DNA from: Coprinopsis marcescibilis
Taxonomy: Eukaryota; Basidiomycota; Agaricomycetes; Agaricales; Psathyrellaceae
DNA length: 64,000 nt
Direction of reading: 5' to 3'
Assembly: GCA_004369085.1 (NCBI GenBank)
Contig: ML210317.1
Location: 1-64,000, forward strand
The translations under genes were made by a program, and so were the position numbers. Below are positions 33,543 through 50,864 of the stretch, one piece after another. The notes below the pieces were generated by a model. It made no database searches. It was not told the DNA's origin and saw only the letters and a program-made list of their open reading frames with translations. The first letter of the stretch is position 1; each line of letters starts with the position of its first letter.

Positions 33543-36500
33543 ATGGTGCAACCTTTCTGATCTGTCGTCGCTCAAAGCTAATCACACCTCTTAGGCACCG
33601 TCCAAAAAGGCCGGCAAGAAGGTTGTCACCCAATCTAAGAAGTCAGCCGGCAATGCGAAGTCGGGGAAAGTGGCAAAGGTATGTGGCGATACTGCAATCC
33701 TGAACTAGCCCCTGAACATACGAAAGGCAGATTGGAAGGAAGGATTCAAGAAGAAACAAGTCGGAGTCTCCGATATGACATTGTTGACCACCATCAGCAA
33801 TGAAAGCATCAATGAGAATCTGCAGAAGAGATGGACGAACGCAGAAATTTATACTTATATTGGGGCAGTTCTTATCTCGGTGAACCCTTTCCGAGGTCGG
33901 TCCATCCCAGTTTTGTTTGTTGTTTGAAGCTGAAGTCACTTTAGACCTGGGAATCTACACTGACGAAGTGTTGTCAAAGTATCGCGGCAAGAATCGTCTA
34001 GAAGTACCTCCTCATGTGTTCAGCATAGCAGAAAGCGCATACTATAACATGAATGCGTATAAGGAAAACCAATGTGTCATCATATCTGGGGAATCTGGAG
34101 CAGGAAAGACGGAAGCGGCCAAACGAATCATGCAATACATTGCCGCTGTATCTGGAGGCGAAGACAGCGGAATACAACACATTAAAGACATGGTCCTCGC
34201 AACAAACCCTCTGTTAGAAAGTTTCGGCTGTGCCAAAACACTCCGTAACAACAACTCTAGTCGGCATGTAAGTTGCAGCAAGCCCTGTGATAGATGGCTT
34301 GTTAAATTACTCTGTCTAGGGCAAATACCTCGAAATCATGTTCAACGATCGTGGAGAGCCCGTCGGTGCACAAATCACGAACTACCTGTTAGAGAAAGGC
34401 CGAGTTGTTGGGCAGATTGAAAGCGAGCGGAATTTCCATATCTTCTACCAATTCACCAAGGCTGCAAGCGATGAACAGCGCGGTAATTACAGCAGTATAT
34501 AACTGATCGAAATTATACTGATTTCCTTTTGCAGAGGCTTTCGGTCTGCAGGGCCCAGACTCGTATGCATATACTAGCATGAGCAACTGCCTCGATGTTG
34601 CCGACATCGATGATTCCAAGGATTTTGAAGGGACACTGGTATGTCGAGCAGTTGTCATAGGGCAGGCTTGGCGGTCACTGACTCTGTCTATTAGAATGCC
34701 ATGAACATCATAGGACTGTCTGCTGAGGAGCAGCATGGCATTTTCAAGATGCTTGCCGTCGTCCTATGGCTCGGAAATGTGCAATTCGAAGAAAATGAAG
34801 ACGGAAACTCGGTCATTTCGGATACTGGTGTCACTGATTTCGCTGCTTATCTTATGGAGGTCGATCCTGCCATTGTCCAGAAGGCACTCACGAGCAGAAC
34901 CATGGAAACCACTCGAGGAGGTCGCAGAGGATCAGTTTATGAGGTGCCTTTGAACCCATCGCAAGCGGTTTCTGGGCGTGATGCACTATCCAAAGCAATT
35001 TATAACAACACTTTCGAATGGATTGTATCCAGAGTCAACGTTTCTTTGAAGACGCGAGCAGCGTACTCGCATATCATCGGCATCTTGGTAAGTGAAAACA
35101 ACCAATGCGACGTTCATCCCTAACTGGTTGTAAACAGGATATATTCGGTTTTGAAATCTTCGAGGTACACATTGGAACATTCCGCTTTGTGGGGACTCAT
35201 CTAAATGAGGTGGCATACAGGACAATTCTTTTGAGCAGCTCTGCATCAACTATGTCAACGAGAAGCTACAGCAAATATTCATTGAATTGACGCTCAAGAC
35301 TGAACAAGAGGAATACGTTCGAGAGCAGATCAAATGGACCCCAATCAAATTCTTCAACAACAAGGTCGTCTGTGAACTCATCGAAGAAAAGCGGCCGCCA
35401 GGAATCTTTGCTGCCCTTAACGACGCCTGTGCGACAGCTCATGCCGATCCTACGGCTGCCGACGGCAGCTTCGTCCAACGAACCGCTGCTCTTGCTTCGA
35501 ATGCTCATTTCGAATCCCGTGGTGCCCAATTCTTGGTCAGACATTATGCTGGCGATGTCATGTATAATGTAGCTGGAATGACCGACAAGAACAAAGACTC
35601 CCTCATCAAAGATCTTTTGGACTTGATCGGTTCCAGCACCGATGGATTCCTCCAATCGCTTTTCCCAGACCGCCCAGACCCCAATAGCAAGAAAAGGCCT
35701 CCTACTGCGAGTGACAGGATTAAGGTAAGATCTGTCGTGGCAGTTTCCTCTGGCCTTTCTTTCGCCTGACACACATTCAGTTATCAGCTAGTGCCCTTGT
35801 TGATAAATTGATGAAATCCCAACCATCATACATTCGAACTATCAAGTCTAACAGTAATCGTAGCCCAACAGAATACGATACCAAGGCAATCCTCCATCAG
35901 ATCAAGTATCTTGGTCTGCAGGAAAACATTCGTGTCAGGCGAGCTGGGTTCGCTTACCGAAACACCTTCGAGAAAGTGGTGGAGAGATTTTACCTCTTGT
36001 CGCCGAAAACCTCGTACGCCGGTGAATACATCTGGACGGGAGATGCAAAATCCGGTTGCGAACAGATTCTGAAGGACACTGGAATTGCAAAGGACGAATG
36101 GCAAATGGGTGTTACCAAGGCATTCATAAAGAATCCTGAAACAGTAAGCATCCTCTGGATTTCACCTTGATACATCTTGGTAACACATTTTATAGCTGTT
36201 TGCATTGGAAACAATGCGAGACAAGTACTGGCACAACATGGCGGCACGTATTCAACGAGCGTTCAGGAATTATATGCGCTACAAGAACGAGTGTGCGCGG
36301 AGAATTCAACGATTCTGGAAGAATAACAAAGAGGCCTTAGTGTACGCGCAGGTTCGGGACTATGGTCATCAACTACTTGGAGGAAGGAAGGAAAGAAGGC
36401 GATTCAGCTTGCTGAGCTACAGGCGCTTCATGGGTGACTACCTCGATGTCAATGGTAAGAGCTCCCTAGGAGAAGAGATCGGTGGCGCCTGTGGCTTTGG

Positions 36501-38204
36501 AAGTAAGTTAGTCTGACTTCACCGTAACTACCACTGCTAACTTCCTGATTCATCAGGGGATGAGCCTGTCACCTTCAGTGCAAAGGCGCAACTACTTGTT
36601 TCCAAACTCGGTCGATCAAGTAAACCGAGCCCTCGGTACCTTGTTCTGGTAAGTATTCGACCTCTTCACTTTGTAGGCAGGTATTCATTGGCACGCAGAC
36701 CGCCAAAGCAGTCTATATAGTTGTCGCGACGGCCAAAGATGGCCAGACCGCCTTCAATCTTGACCGCAAGATCGCTCTGGTTACCATTAAGACGCTCCAG
36801 ATGTCTTCTCTTCGGGATGATTGGTTTGTATGTATAACTTCAAATCGTCCGAAAGCAGGTTTTTCTCACCTTGTTGCAGATCCTTAACTTGGGGCCCACT
36901 GAAGAAGGAGATCCAGTTATGAGCTGTTACTTCAAGACTGAATTCGCTACACATTTGATGCAACTCACCCAGACTTCAGTCAACTTGACGATCGCGCCGT
37001 CGTAAGTACTATTCGCTCATCTCACATTCAACCAGCGGCTTAAAGGGGTGTGTCAGTCTTGAATATACCAAAAAGAAGGAGAAGAAAGCACAGATCAAGT
37101 TTTTGAAGGACGAGACTGTCCCGAAAGACGACATGTATAAGAGCCATGTTGTCCATGTTCCCTCAGGAGAGCCACCGAACAGTCAATCGAGACCACCTGC
37201 AAAGCGGAAAGCTGGTGTCGTACGTCCTATTACTCAGGGAAAACTTCTTCGTGCTGGAGGCCCATCGGTAAGTGGTTGACATGACGGTGCTCAGTTTTTT
37301 AACAATCGGTTCCTCAGAAACCCCGAAACTCTCGCCCACGACCTGCTGCCCAGCCGTTACCTGGACAATCGAAACCTGCAGTTCTTTCTACCCCAGCTGC
37401 CACTCCAAAGCCAGCTGCGGTGACGTCGAAACCAGCTGCCATGCCAAAGCCAGCGACCACATATGCCACTCCTCAAAGCTCTACCGCCTCCACTCGCACA
37501 GTACCAACCCCAAGACAGGTTCCTCCTCCTCCCCCTCCTCCACCAGCAAGGGAGCCAGATGTAGAGTTGTACCGTGCCAAGTTTGACTTTGAGGCCCAGG
37601 CAGACACCGAGATGGATCTCAGGAAAGGCGAGGAAGTTGAACTAGTCGAGAAGGAGGACAACGGTTGGTGGTTGGTGAAAAAGGGCACAAGGGAAGGGTG
37701 GGCTCCTTACAACTACCTGGAGCTCATTCCTCCAAAGGCTGCTGTTCCAGCCCCACCTCCACCTCCTGCTCGCCCTCGCCCTACTCCTAGTGCTCCTGTG
37801 ACTGCAAATGCGTCTGCGAAACCCGTGGCTGTATTCCCTGGAATGGCATCTAATGGATCGAACGCATCGTGGAAGAAGCCTGCAGTAGTAACAGCTGATT
37901 CTTCTCCAGGTTCCTCTCGACCTGCGAGCTCTGCGGCAAAGGTTCCCCCACCAGTGGCAGCCAAGCCCAAACCGCCAGTCGTTGCTGCAAAGCCTAGTGC
38001 CCCTAAACCCGGCCCGAGACCTCCCGCTCCAGGAGCGGCAAAGCCCAGTGGTGCAGGGGCCGCTGCTAGTCGAGGGGGAGCTCCCGGTCAAATGGATCTG
38101 GCAGCTGCTGTAAGTACTCGAGTACTTGTTAGGCAAGACTAGCTCGCTAATCCTACCTTCTACAGCTTGCCAGACGTGCTCAACGTATGCAAGACGAAGA
38201 TTGA
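33543..38204 (+). CDS. MYO5: Class-I myosin with TH1 and SH3 tail
   Basis: Seventeen exons: 33543-33545, 33595-33678, 33727-33895, 33945-34267, 34320-34482, 34535-34638, 34695-35087, 35138-35164, 35221-35724, 35781-36143, 36196-36502, 36557-36648, 36699-36827, 36880-37001, 37057-37267, 37318-38109 and 38166-38204; 1274 aa. P-loop [13 protein letters not shown] lies at about residue 133, and the TEDS-site serine in RRGSVYEV at about 362. IQ motifs [12 protein letters not shown] and ARRIQRFW are at about 727-760. A basic TH1 membrane-binding domain follows, then a proline-rich linker, an SH3 domain (about 1079-1136, ending [10 protein letters not shown]) and a short acidic end. These motors act at actin patches and hyphal tips. 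Exon 1 is the ATG alone. The terminal acidic motif is only DED, without the usual final Trp. Confidence 0.93.
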
Positions 38205-38430
38205 TCTGCTAATTTGGATTACTTTTTTCTTTCGGCCTCCCACAATTCGCTCGTGGAGGGCCCACGGACAGTGACTGATAGATATGCATTAGATGTAAAT
38301 CCTTGGAAACCTAATGTTGGATAGCCGGAATATTAATGTGCTCAAAGAGATCCTGAATCCAGGTGATGCCATGCCGTATGTGGGTGGGTATCTATGTATG
38401 GAATGAGGGAATTAAGTGAATGTGAACATC

Positions 38431-40323
38431 TCATCGAAAGTCGCTTATCCGTATGGGAGGTGGACTCTTGTCCAATAATAATGGACCACCGACGTGAGAG
38501 GGTTCGTGGTCCGAAAATTCGACATCGTCATCATCATCATTAAAAGTTGATGCGAATGAGGTATCTGCTTGGGAGACCGACTCCAGGTCTGAATGCTCTT
38601 CAATGTCCTGGTCTCCAGTTTCATTTGATCGATGCCATGATTGGACTTCCTCTGCGGTAAGGACTTTTGCCACACCCTCCGAGAAATCCTCGACCTTCGC
38701 CTCCAAAGCATCCCTCCCCGCAGTAATGAGACCATCAATCATGAGTTTGACACGTTTGTAGATCTCGTCACCATCGCCTTGCGTGGCTTCTTCCAGTTCC
38801 GAGTCTTCATCAGAGTCTTCATCCTCCTGGGGCAGTTCCTCTGGTCCCCATGATGCCTTTGCAATCTGAAACGCCGTCGGCGGAAGAACAAGTCTCGATT
38901 CACGCAACTTCCGCCGGAGTTCCCGAATCTCCTTTGCCTGCTTGTTCTTCGTCGCTTCCAATGATAAGTTGATTGAAAGGAGAGAACGGTTTGTGATTTC
39001 GAGGTCTGCGATCTGTTGGGACAGTCAGTGATGATCAGCACGAGTACTAGCAATAATCACCTTCCGCTGCGATTTTGCATTGGCTTTGACCTGACGCTCC
39101 TCATTCTTTGGACTTGTCGAATGATCACTCATGTCTTCGTCAACATCTGAGCCATTAAGTGATCCGTGCTTCTGATGGCCGACGGTTGGACTGAAAAGTT
39201 CTGTAGCATTGCTCCCTCTTCTTTGGTCTGCCAATGAACTAGGGGACAAATTGTCGCTGACTGAGGGGGATGGTTGGGAAACAGATGACCTGGAAGAGTA
39301 CGAAAGTGTCGAGGCAGGTGGTGACACCGGGGTTGGTGGTATTGAACTAATATCAACTCTAGCAGGTCCGTTGATTCTTTGTCGATTGGATTGCGTGTCT
39401 GTAGGATTAGGAGCTGGTGCCATATATGTCAGATGTGAAGGTGCTGGGGTGGGACGCATTTGCCCGTAGCGATGTGGGTTGGCTGCCGGTGATGATGTGG
39501 TTATTGGATAGAATTGCATGGGAGGGCTGGATGCCTGAACCTGAGAAAGGTTGGCAGACGAAGACGTAGAACGCAGGCGAGCGACTGGTTGGGGTGAAGG
39601 CGAAGTTGTCTCGTTTGCAGCCCTGTTTATTCCTGTGACTTTGGAACGGACGCGTATTGGAGGGGATGAGTTGTTCGCTGCATTCCCTAGGACCGAAGTT
39701 AGATGCTATCAGCGATACACGCAAGATATAGCGACGCACTCTCTTTCTCCAGTGAAGAAAATGAAATAGCGTGGTGCAGTTGTGACACGCTACCATCTCG
39801 AGCTCTCCCGGTCCCTCTTGTCCCGACATCTGAGATGGCTATATGTCGGGATCTGACCTCAGGCGTCCCAGGTGCAGACACCGGGGTCTGCGGGCGTCGG
39901 ATTGTGACGTTGGCCGTTGCAACCCTTGGCTGGAACGTAGGTGATAAGTTTCCATTCTGTGCACGAACCAGTTTCGTCGGAGAACCTGCTCTCGGCGAAA
40001 CGGTAGAACCTGGGCCAATGAACTATTGGAATCGCGTATGAGCACGACAAGGTATTGGCCTCACTTGAAACGACACTGGGTGCCTTGCGAACAGTCGCGC
40101 TGGTGTTAACTTTGGCCTTTGGCCTGAAGGTAGTCGATGTCGTGGAACCTGATGATTCCGAAAATTTAATGGGCGAGGGTGGTCGTGGCGAGTTCGTGCG
40201 CGATGGCGGTCGTGAGGACGCAAATGTCGTCGAAGCTTTAACTGTTATCTGCAAATGTTTCTCAGCATGCTTCCCCTCAGTAGCAGTACCAGCACTAAAT
40301 ACCTTCTTTCCCGTCGTGTTCAT
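38431..40323 (-). CDS. Uncharacterised disordered protein with C-terminal coiled coil
   Basis: Four exons, 40323-40065, 40009-39740, 39686-39061 and 39012-38431, encode about 578 aa. I do not recognise the family. The first ~390 residues are Ser/Pro/Thr-rich and basic, with several S/T-P sites (SRPPSRTNSPRPPSPIKF, RPQTPVSAPGTPEV, ISSIPPTPVSPP). A helix rich in Lys, Glu and Leu follows (EATKNKQAKEIRELRRKLRE), and the C-terminus is very acidic (runs of D and E). This layout suits a regulated scaffold that dimerises through its helix; no enzyme motif is seen. Exon joins rest on phase and continuous low-complexity composition. The start ATG at 40323 is the first in frame; an extra upstream exon is possible. 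Confidence 0.6.
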
Positions 40324-40462
40324 AGCGTTCAAAGAGTTTATGACCCCCTGGTGGTGGAGGAGGTAGGCATTCGGATTAACAGTCGGCCTCAGTTTGCTGA
40401 TCGGTCAATGCCGTGTCAAAACAAATTCAATTCAAGTCATTACGCATGTCACTACAGCTTAT

Positions 40463-41326
40463 TTACTGCTGGCCTCGTTTCGCCAATACATCTTCCACAA
40501 CCTTTTCAATAAGACCGCGAATACCGTCATCACTGTCTTCGCCACCCAATGCAGCCACGACGCTCTTGCGCACATATTTGCCAACCATGTCGACCTCAAT
40601 ATTGACCTTGGCACCAACTGCTTTCTTGCTCAGCGTAATCATTTCCTGGGTATGTTTGATGAGCATGACGCTAAATCGACGTTCTGAATCCTTGACGCCG
40701 GTTATGGTAAGGGACGTTCCGTCAATTGTAATGTAGCCCTTGGGGATAATATATGGCAATAGAGAAGGTCGGTCAGGGGTGGATTCTGGCAGCTGGAAAG
40801 TAATCCGGAGTGAATCGCCATCTGGAATTCGCTCAACAATGTTTGCTGTTCCATCGACGTGCGCCTATATTCATTTAGTTCCAATGCACCACACGGCGTG
40901 GAACTGACGATACCTGAACGAAATGGCCTCCAAACCGAACGTGGGCACCCATAGCCCTCTCCAGGTTGACCTGGTCATTGACCTTAAGTTCCCCTGTCGC
41001 AATAATTAGTCAAGAACCCTACAAGTCAATGGAATTCGTACCAAGGTCTGTTCTGTCTAGGGTCTCATTTGCCAACCAGACAGTAAACCACCCTCCGTGT
41101 TCCTTCTGGTCGAACTCGACGACGGTCAAACAAGCACCGTTTACCGCGATAGAATCTCCGATATGACAGTCGTCGAGAATGGCTCCCGAGTCCGCTATGG
41201 TCAATGTGCAGCCGCCAGCTTCTGTGAGGATGTTGGAAACCGTTCCAAGGTGTTCGATCTTGAAAACAAGACGGATTAGCTGCGAGGAGACGTGCAATAG
41301 ACACCCCGCACCAGTCCTGTAAACAT
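40463..41326 (-). CDS. RIB5: Riboflavin synthase
   Basis: Four exons, 41326-41312, 41258-41042, 40993-40914 and 40864-40463, encode 237 aa. The N-terminus MFTGLIEHLGTV is the family signature and exists only after removal of a 53-nt intron behind codon 5. Two lumazine-binding barrels follow, with paired motifs IGDSIAVNGACLTVVEF in the first and GYITIDGTSLTITGV in the second. FGGHFVQAHVDGTA is the catalytic/binding segment of the second barrel. The enzyme dismutates 6,7-dimethyl-8-ribityllumazine to riboflavin, the last step of vitamin B2 synthesis. The upstream region to the divergent small membrane-protein gene is 126 bp. Confidence 0.95.
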
Positions 41327-41452
41327 CTTCAGTTCAACCTTAATTGCCGGCTAAACACGGACCGACGTCGTCTCTCCTGCCTGCCTAAAACACGACCAAA
41401 CACCAAAATCCTCCTGCTCATCGCGTCCAACAGCGAGCTCGTACTTTACAGT

Positions 41453-41698
41453 ATGGCTGGTCCTACAAACTCACACCTTCCGCCGATCCGGGATAGGACT
41501 ATGCTCCAGTCATGGACAGGTATCTGGCTTTCACAATATATTGTATTACTGTTTATATTAACATATTCAATAGCTATTCCTTCTCGTACACGGCTCAAGT
41601 TATCGCTGGCTGTCTGTGTTTTCGCTGCTGCCGGCTTGGTGGTTTCCGATTATTTAGAGAAGGATGCACCGGCAGCTACAAACCCTACCAAAGTATAA
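41453..41698 (+). CDS. Small predicted membrane protein
   Basis: An 81-aa intron-free reading frame starts 126 bp from RIB5. It has a hydrophilic N-terminus, then two hydrophobic helices (WLSQYIVLLFILTYSIAI and LKLSLAVCVFAAAGLVV) separated by the short basic turn SRTRLK, and ends in a hydrophilic DYLEKDAPAATNPTKV. A two-helix hairpin of this kind suggests an ER or mitochondrial membrane protein, or an assembly factor. I do not recognise a family. Evidence is composition and the clean start-stop frame only. It runs tail-to-tail with the next gene, with 39 bp between stops. Confidence 0.5.
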   Translation: MAGPTNSHLPPIRDRTMLQSWTGIWLSQYIVLLFILTYSIAIPSRTRLKLSLAVCVFAAAGLVVSDYLEKDAPAATNPTKV

Positions 41699-41737
41699 GG
41701 AACTCAAATGATATCGCACACAAGTTCGCTGTTTGGA

Positions 41738-42579
41738 TCAAGGCCACTCGGCGTTCTGCGCCTGTCTTGCGCTAAACTTCCTCCCCAACGCCATTTCTGC
41801 ATGCACGACATAGTCGGTGAATGGGCCTGCATTTGGGTCTAAGCAATTGGTTGGATATAAAAACAATCAAAGGACTTACCCTGCTTCAATCCCCCGGTAG
41901 ATGTCCCCGCTTTCCCGCTCCTCGCTACAGAGTCAAGGCTTGTCATGCTCGGGTAACGATGTCCACCTTCATTAGCCAACTTCAGTTCCCACGTCCTTCT
42001 CTTCCAATCCGGGCTCATAAACACCTCCGAGCCAGAATCCTGTTTCCGCCCGCAGAACACATCCTTGAGGAAGCCAGACCAAGTGTCGAAGAAGGTAATG
42101 AGCACGATTATGATCGCGACAAATGTGACACAGATGATGGATATCCCAATGACCTTCCACTGTGCCAGCTCGCCAGGCGGTGTGACAAGCGCTTGTTCTC
42201 CTGCGGTCGCGGTCTCAGCAGGATTTGCTTGGTATACGGAGTCAGTTGTCGTTGGAGAGGTATTTCCGGCTCCTTTGGCAGTGTCTCCTCCCCCAGCGAG
42301 ATTTAGGCCTAGATTGGTTCCAAGCGCAGTGGGTGTTGAAAGTGAGGTGGTTCTCGTCGAACCCCGGTGGTGATGCGATGCGGTCGCTATCAGTGCGCTA
42401 GTGGATGAGCTATCCAGTCTATGGACAGCGCCTAGGTCGGTAGTGCTTGGAATCGCGTCAACGATTTCAGATGTCACCTCCTCTCCAACCAGGAGCCCGA
42501 ATAGATCTCGCCGTTCTTGGTATATCACTGGAGTGGAGATAGCGCAAGTTGCGATGGCCAGAATAATCAGAATTCTCAT
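41738..42579 (-). CDS. Single-pass membrane protein with Ser/Thr-rich ectodomain
   Basis: Two exons, 42579-41880 and 41838-41738, with a 41-nt intron, encode 266 aa. A signal peptide (MRILIILAIATCAIS) opens the protein. About 110 residues rich in Ser, Thr and Gly with probable O-mannosylation follow, then one transmembrane helix (VIGISIICVTFVAIIIVLIT) and a basic cytosolic tail with MSPDWKRRTWELKLANEGGH, ending PFTDYVVHAEMALGRKF. This architecture resembles fungal surface sensors of the Wsc/Mid2/Mtl type, but there is no Cys-rich WSC domain and no sequence motif to prove it. The exon join is well supported, since the spliced phase opens a natural-looking tail. I do not know the family. Confidence 0.7.
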
Positions 42580-42724
42580 GGCGGAGACCTGGAGCCACAA
42601 TCGGTTCCGGTTGCTGGTGGGACAAGATGTAGTGGGCGGGTTCTCAGCATTATATAGGATTTCTTTCGATCGAGCGTTGCAACCATATATATATTAAATG
42701 TGATCTAAATATAAAGAATAGCAT

Positions 42725-48399
<5,675 letters not shown>

Positions 48400-48927
48400 G
48401 GTCGTCGTGGACGACTTGTATATTCTTTCTCACGTATGTTGTTACTTGAATACGGTTACGAGTTCATGTATCCAAAGTAGTGTACAGGTATGGAAGAACA
48501 CAATGGTGACGCGTGCGCTGCTATCCTCTACCGTTCGATGTCGACGAGGGAATATCTGTCAAGTAAGGCATTAGTATCACTTTCGATTTGACACCAAGGC
48601 TCGAGTCAGTGGGTATGCAGGGTTGATCTCATATTATATTTTTTTCATATAATAGGGAACATATAGAGAAATCATCTTGCAGATTTGGGAGACTATGAGT
48701 GACGGGGACTCGCCTTTGTATCCTGTATCCACAAAAAACGGAAGAACAAGGAGGATAAGCCTCGAGTGAGGCGCCAGTGTGCCTTATAGTCGTGGCATCA
48801 TTCACGTGGGAATTCCCGATCAGGATGACATTGTCCCCATCTCTGTCCAGTGATCGCCATTACATAGAACGGACACACCGCTTTGCACTCCATCTTGTCT
48901 TTTGTTCCTTCCCTGCACCCTGCAGCT
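48400..48927. other. Divergent intergenic region between ABC transporter and RING E3
   Basis: This 528-bp stretch has no supported gene. It contains an AT-rich block near 48630-48660. Additional 5' exons of the transporter could lie here, since its N-terminus is not firmly placed. Confidence 0.4.
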
Positions 48928-50657
48928 ATGCCTCCAAGAGAACCTATGTGGTACTGTCATGAAGTAAGTTTCTTTGCAATACATCCCGAATCAAATTGAT
49001 AATTCGCTATCCAGTGTCATTCCGAAATGAGACCGCTCATGGTACTTACTCCTTCATTGCCACTTTGTCTCCAAACAGTACTCATACCGTGGCTGTAGGT
49101 GCCAGATCCTGTCTGTGCATCATGTCACGGCAGCTTCGTCGAGAAGGTGCGCATCCAGGAAAGAGAATTGTTCTCTCTGTCTCTAATTCTTTTGGCTGGT
49201 AGCTGGAGAACTCTGAAGACGACCCACGCCAATTTGCTCTCGGAAATACTGTAGACCATAACGATGATAATCCGCCAGCACCTTCTATCGACGCCTTTCT
49301 ATGTATGCCCTTACTTTGGCTTCGTGAGCTGAATTAGCTTATGCCCCTCTCAGTGTCTCTCCAAGCACTCATGGATCGTGGAATGTCACAGCGTCAGAGG
49401 CTTCGCCCAGATGGCTCATCGCCTGTATGAATCTATTGCCCCTCTACATATATCGCTAATGGCTTTTAGACCCCACAAATGTCTTTACAAATCACCACAG
49501 ACAACGGCACAAGGAGGATGTCATTCGGCGTACCTGCGGCCGCTGTGCCTGAAGCTAGAGCCAGCGGTATCCCCACCATGACGGAGTATGTTCGCCACCC
49601 ATAGTAACGACCCCTTTTAACCACCAGTAGGTTTCTTACAGGCGACAATAGTCCAGATCGCAACGATGCAAGGATAACAGCCCCAATGATGGCGTATCTT
49701 CTCGCTCTGCTGGGGAGCCGAGATCCATTGACGGCTTTAGTTGCGGGAGGCTCTGGTATGCCAGAGAATGGCAGGATGGGCGATTATGTGTTCAATCAAG
49801 AAGGTACTCATCCGTTTGCTGCACTAGATCACACCACCGACGCCGCTCATACCTCCTTCTTTGTTAGCCCTTGATCAGATTATAACTCAACTCATGGAAA
49901 ATTCAAATGCACATCGACCTGTACCCGCGACGGATGAGATCATAAACAAGCTTTCCCGCGAAGTACTGACTGTGAACTGTGTGTTCCACGAATTTCTATC
50001 CGATTCCAAGTGCTGATCAAGCGGACCAGCTGTAACCCTGCGCGAGGATTGCGCCGTGTGTAAAGAACAGTTCAGGCTCGAAACGGAGGATCCTGCAGAG
50101 CAAGTAGTCATCAAATTGCCCTGTAAACATCCATTCCACGAACCCTGCATTATACCCTGGCTCAAGTCGAGTGGCACTTGCCCGGTTTGTCGGTGAGTGC
50201 TATTGACGTCATATTATCCCGGCCCGGTTTTACTAAAGACACCGGCAGGTTCGCTCTCATCCCCCAACCGAGTCAACACCCAGCGAATCAGTCGGGGACC
50301 CCGACAGCGGCGTCTTCTTCCTCTCAATCTCCACCTTCTTCTTCACTGAACCGTCCTTCGTCTCCGTCACGATCATCAGAGTCGTCCAGCGGTAGCGGAG
50401 GATTCATTCACAATCTATTTAGTCACTTTACAGGTGGAGGGGGAGGCTCAAATTCACCTGGCCCATCTAGTTCCTCGAATGTAGGACATGCCAGCCGCTC
50501 TCCTCCTCAACGAACATCATCGATGTCACCTCCGCCATTTTCGCGTTCACATCACCGGTCCAGTTCAGACTCATCTGGTTCCCGTTCGAACGGGTTCCGT
50601 CAACGCCGAAATGGTAGAGACCATCTCCCTGGAGGTTGGGAGCATGACCTCGATTAG
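48928..50657 (+). CDS. RING-H2 E3 ubiquitin ligase with N-terminal zinc ribbon (RNF126/RNF115-like)
   Basis: Ten exons: 48928-48963, 49015-49041, 49099-49146, 49203-49302, 49354-49424, 49470-49585, 49631-49803, 49868-49978, 50030-50192 and 50249-50657; 417 aa. The N-terminus forms a zinc ribbon across three small exons (MWYCHECHSEMRP, then PVCASCHGSF). The RING-H2 (about residues 235-280) reads CAVCKEQF, CKHPFHEPCIIPWL, then CPVCR, with all eight ligands present. A Ser/Pro/Gly-rich tail of ~140 residues follows. This zinc ribbon plus RING-H2 order is that of human RNF126/BCA2, which ubiquitinates mislocalised membrane proteins. Substrate here is unknown. Exon ends were set so both zinc modules stay in frame. 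Confidence 0.88.
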
Positions 50658-50864
50658 GTGGCAATTATCTCGTGGTGTTATTGTATTCAAACTTGTATTC
50701 GCTGTTATTCAGATGTATTTATAAGGAGATTCTGATTTAATTGTCCTTCACGGAGGTCACAGCGCCGACCAGACACGGAACGCGTTCTCGGAATGAAACG
50801 GTGCTTTTTTTGAATGATATTTGCATCCATGAATCGGTTATTTCGATGAGATAACACTAACGAA

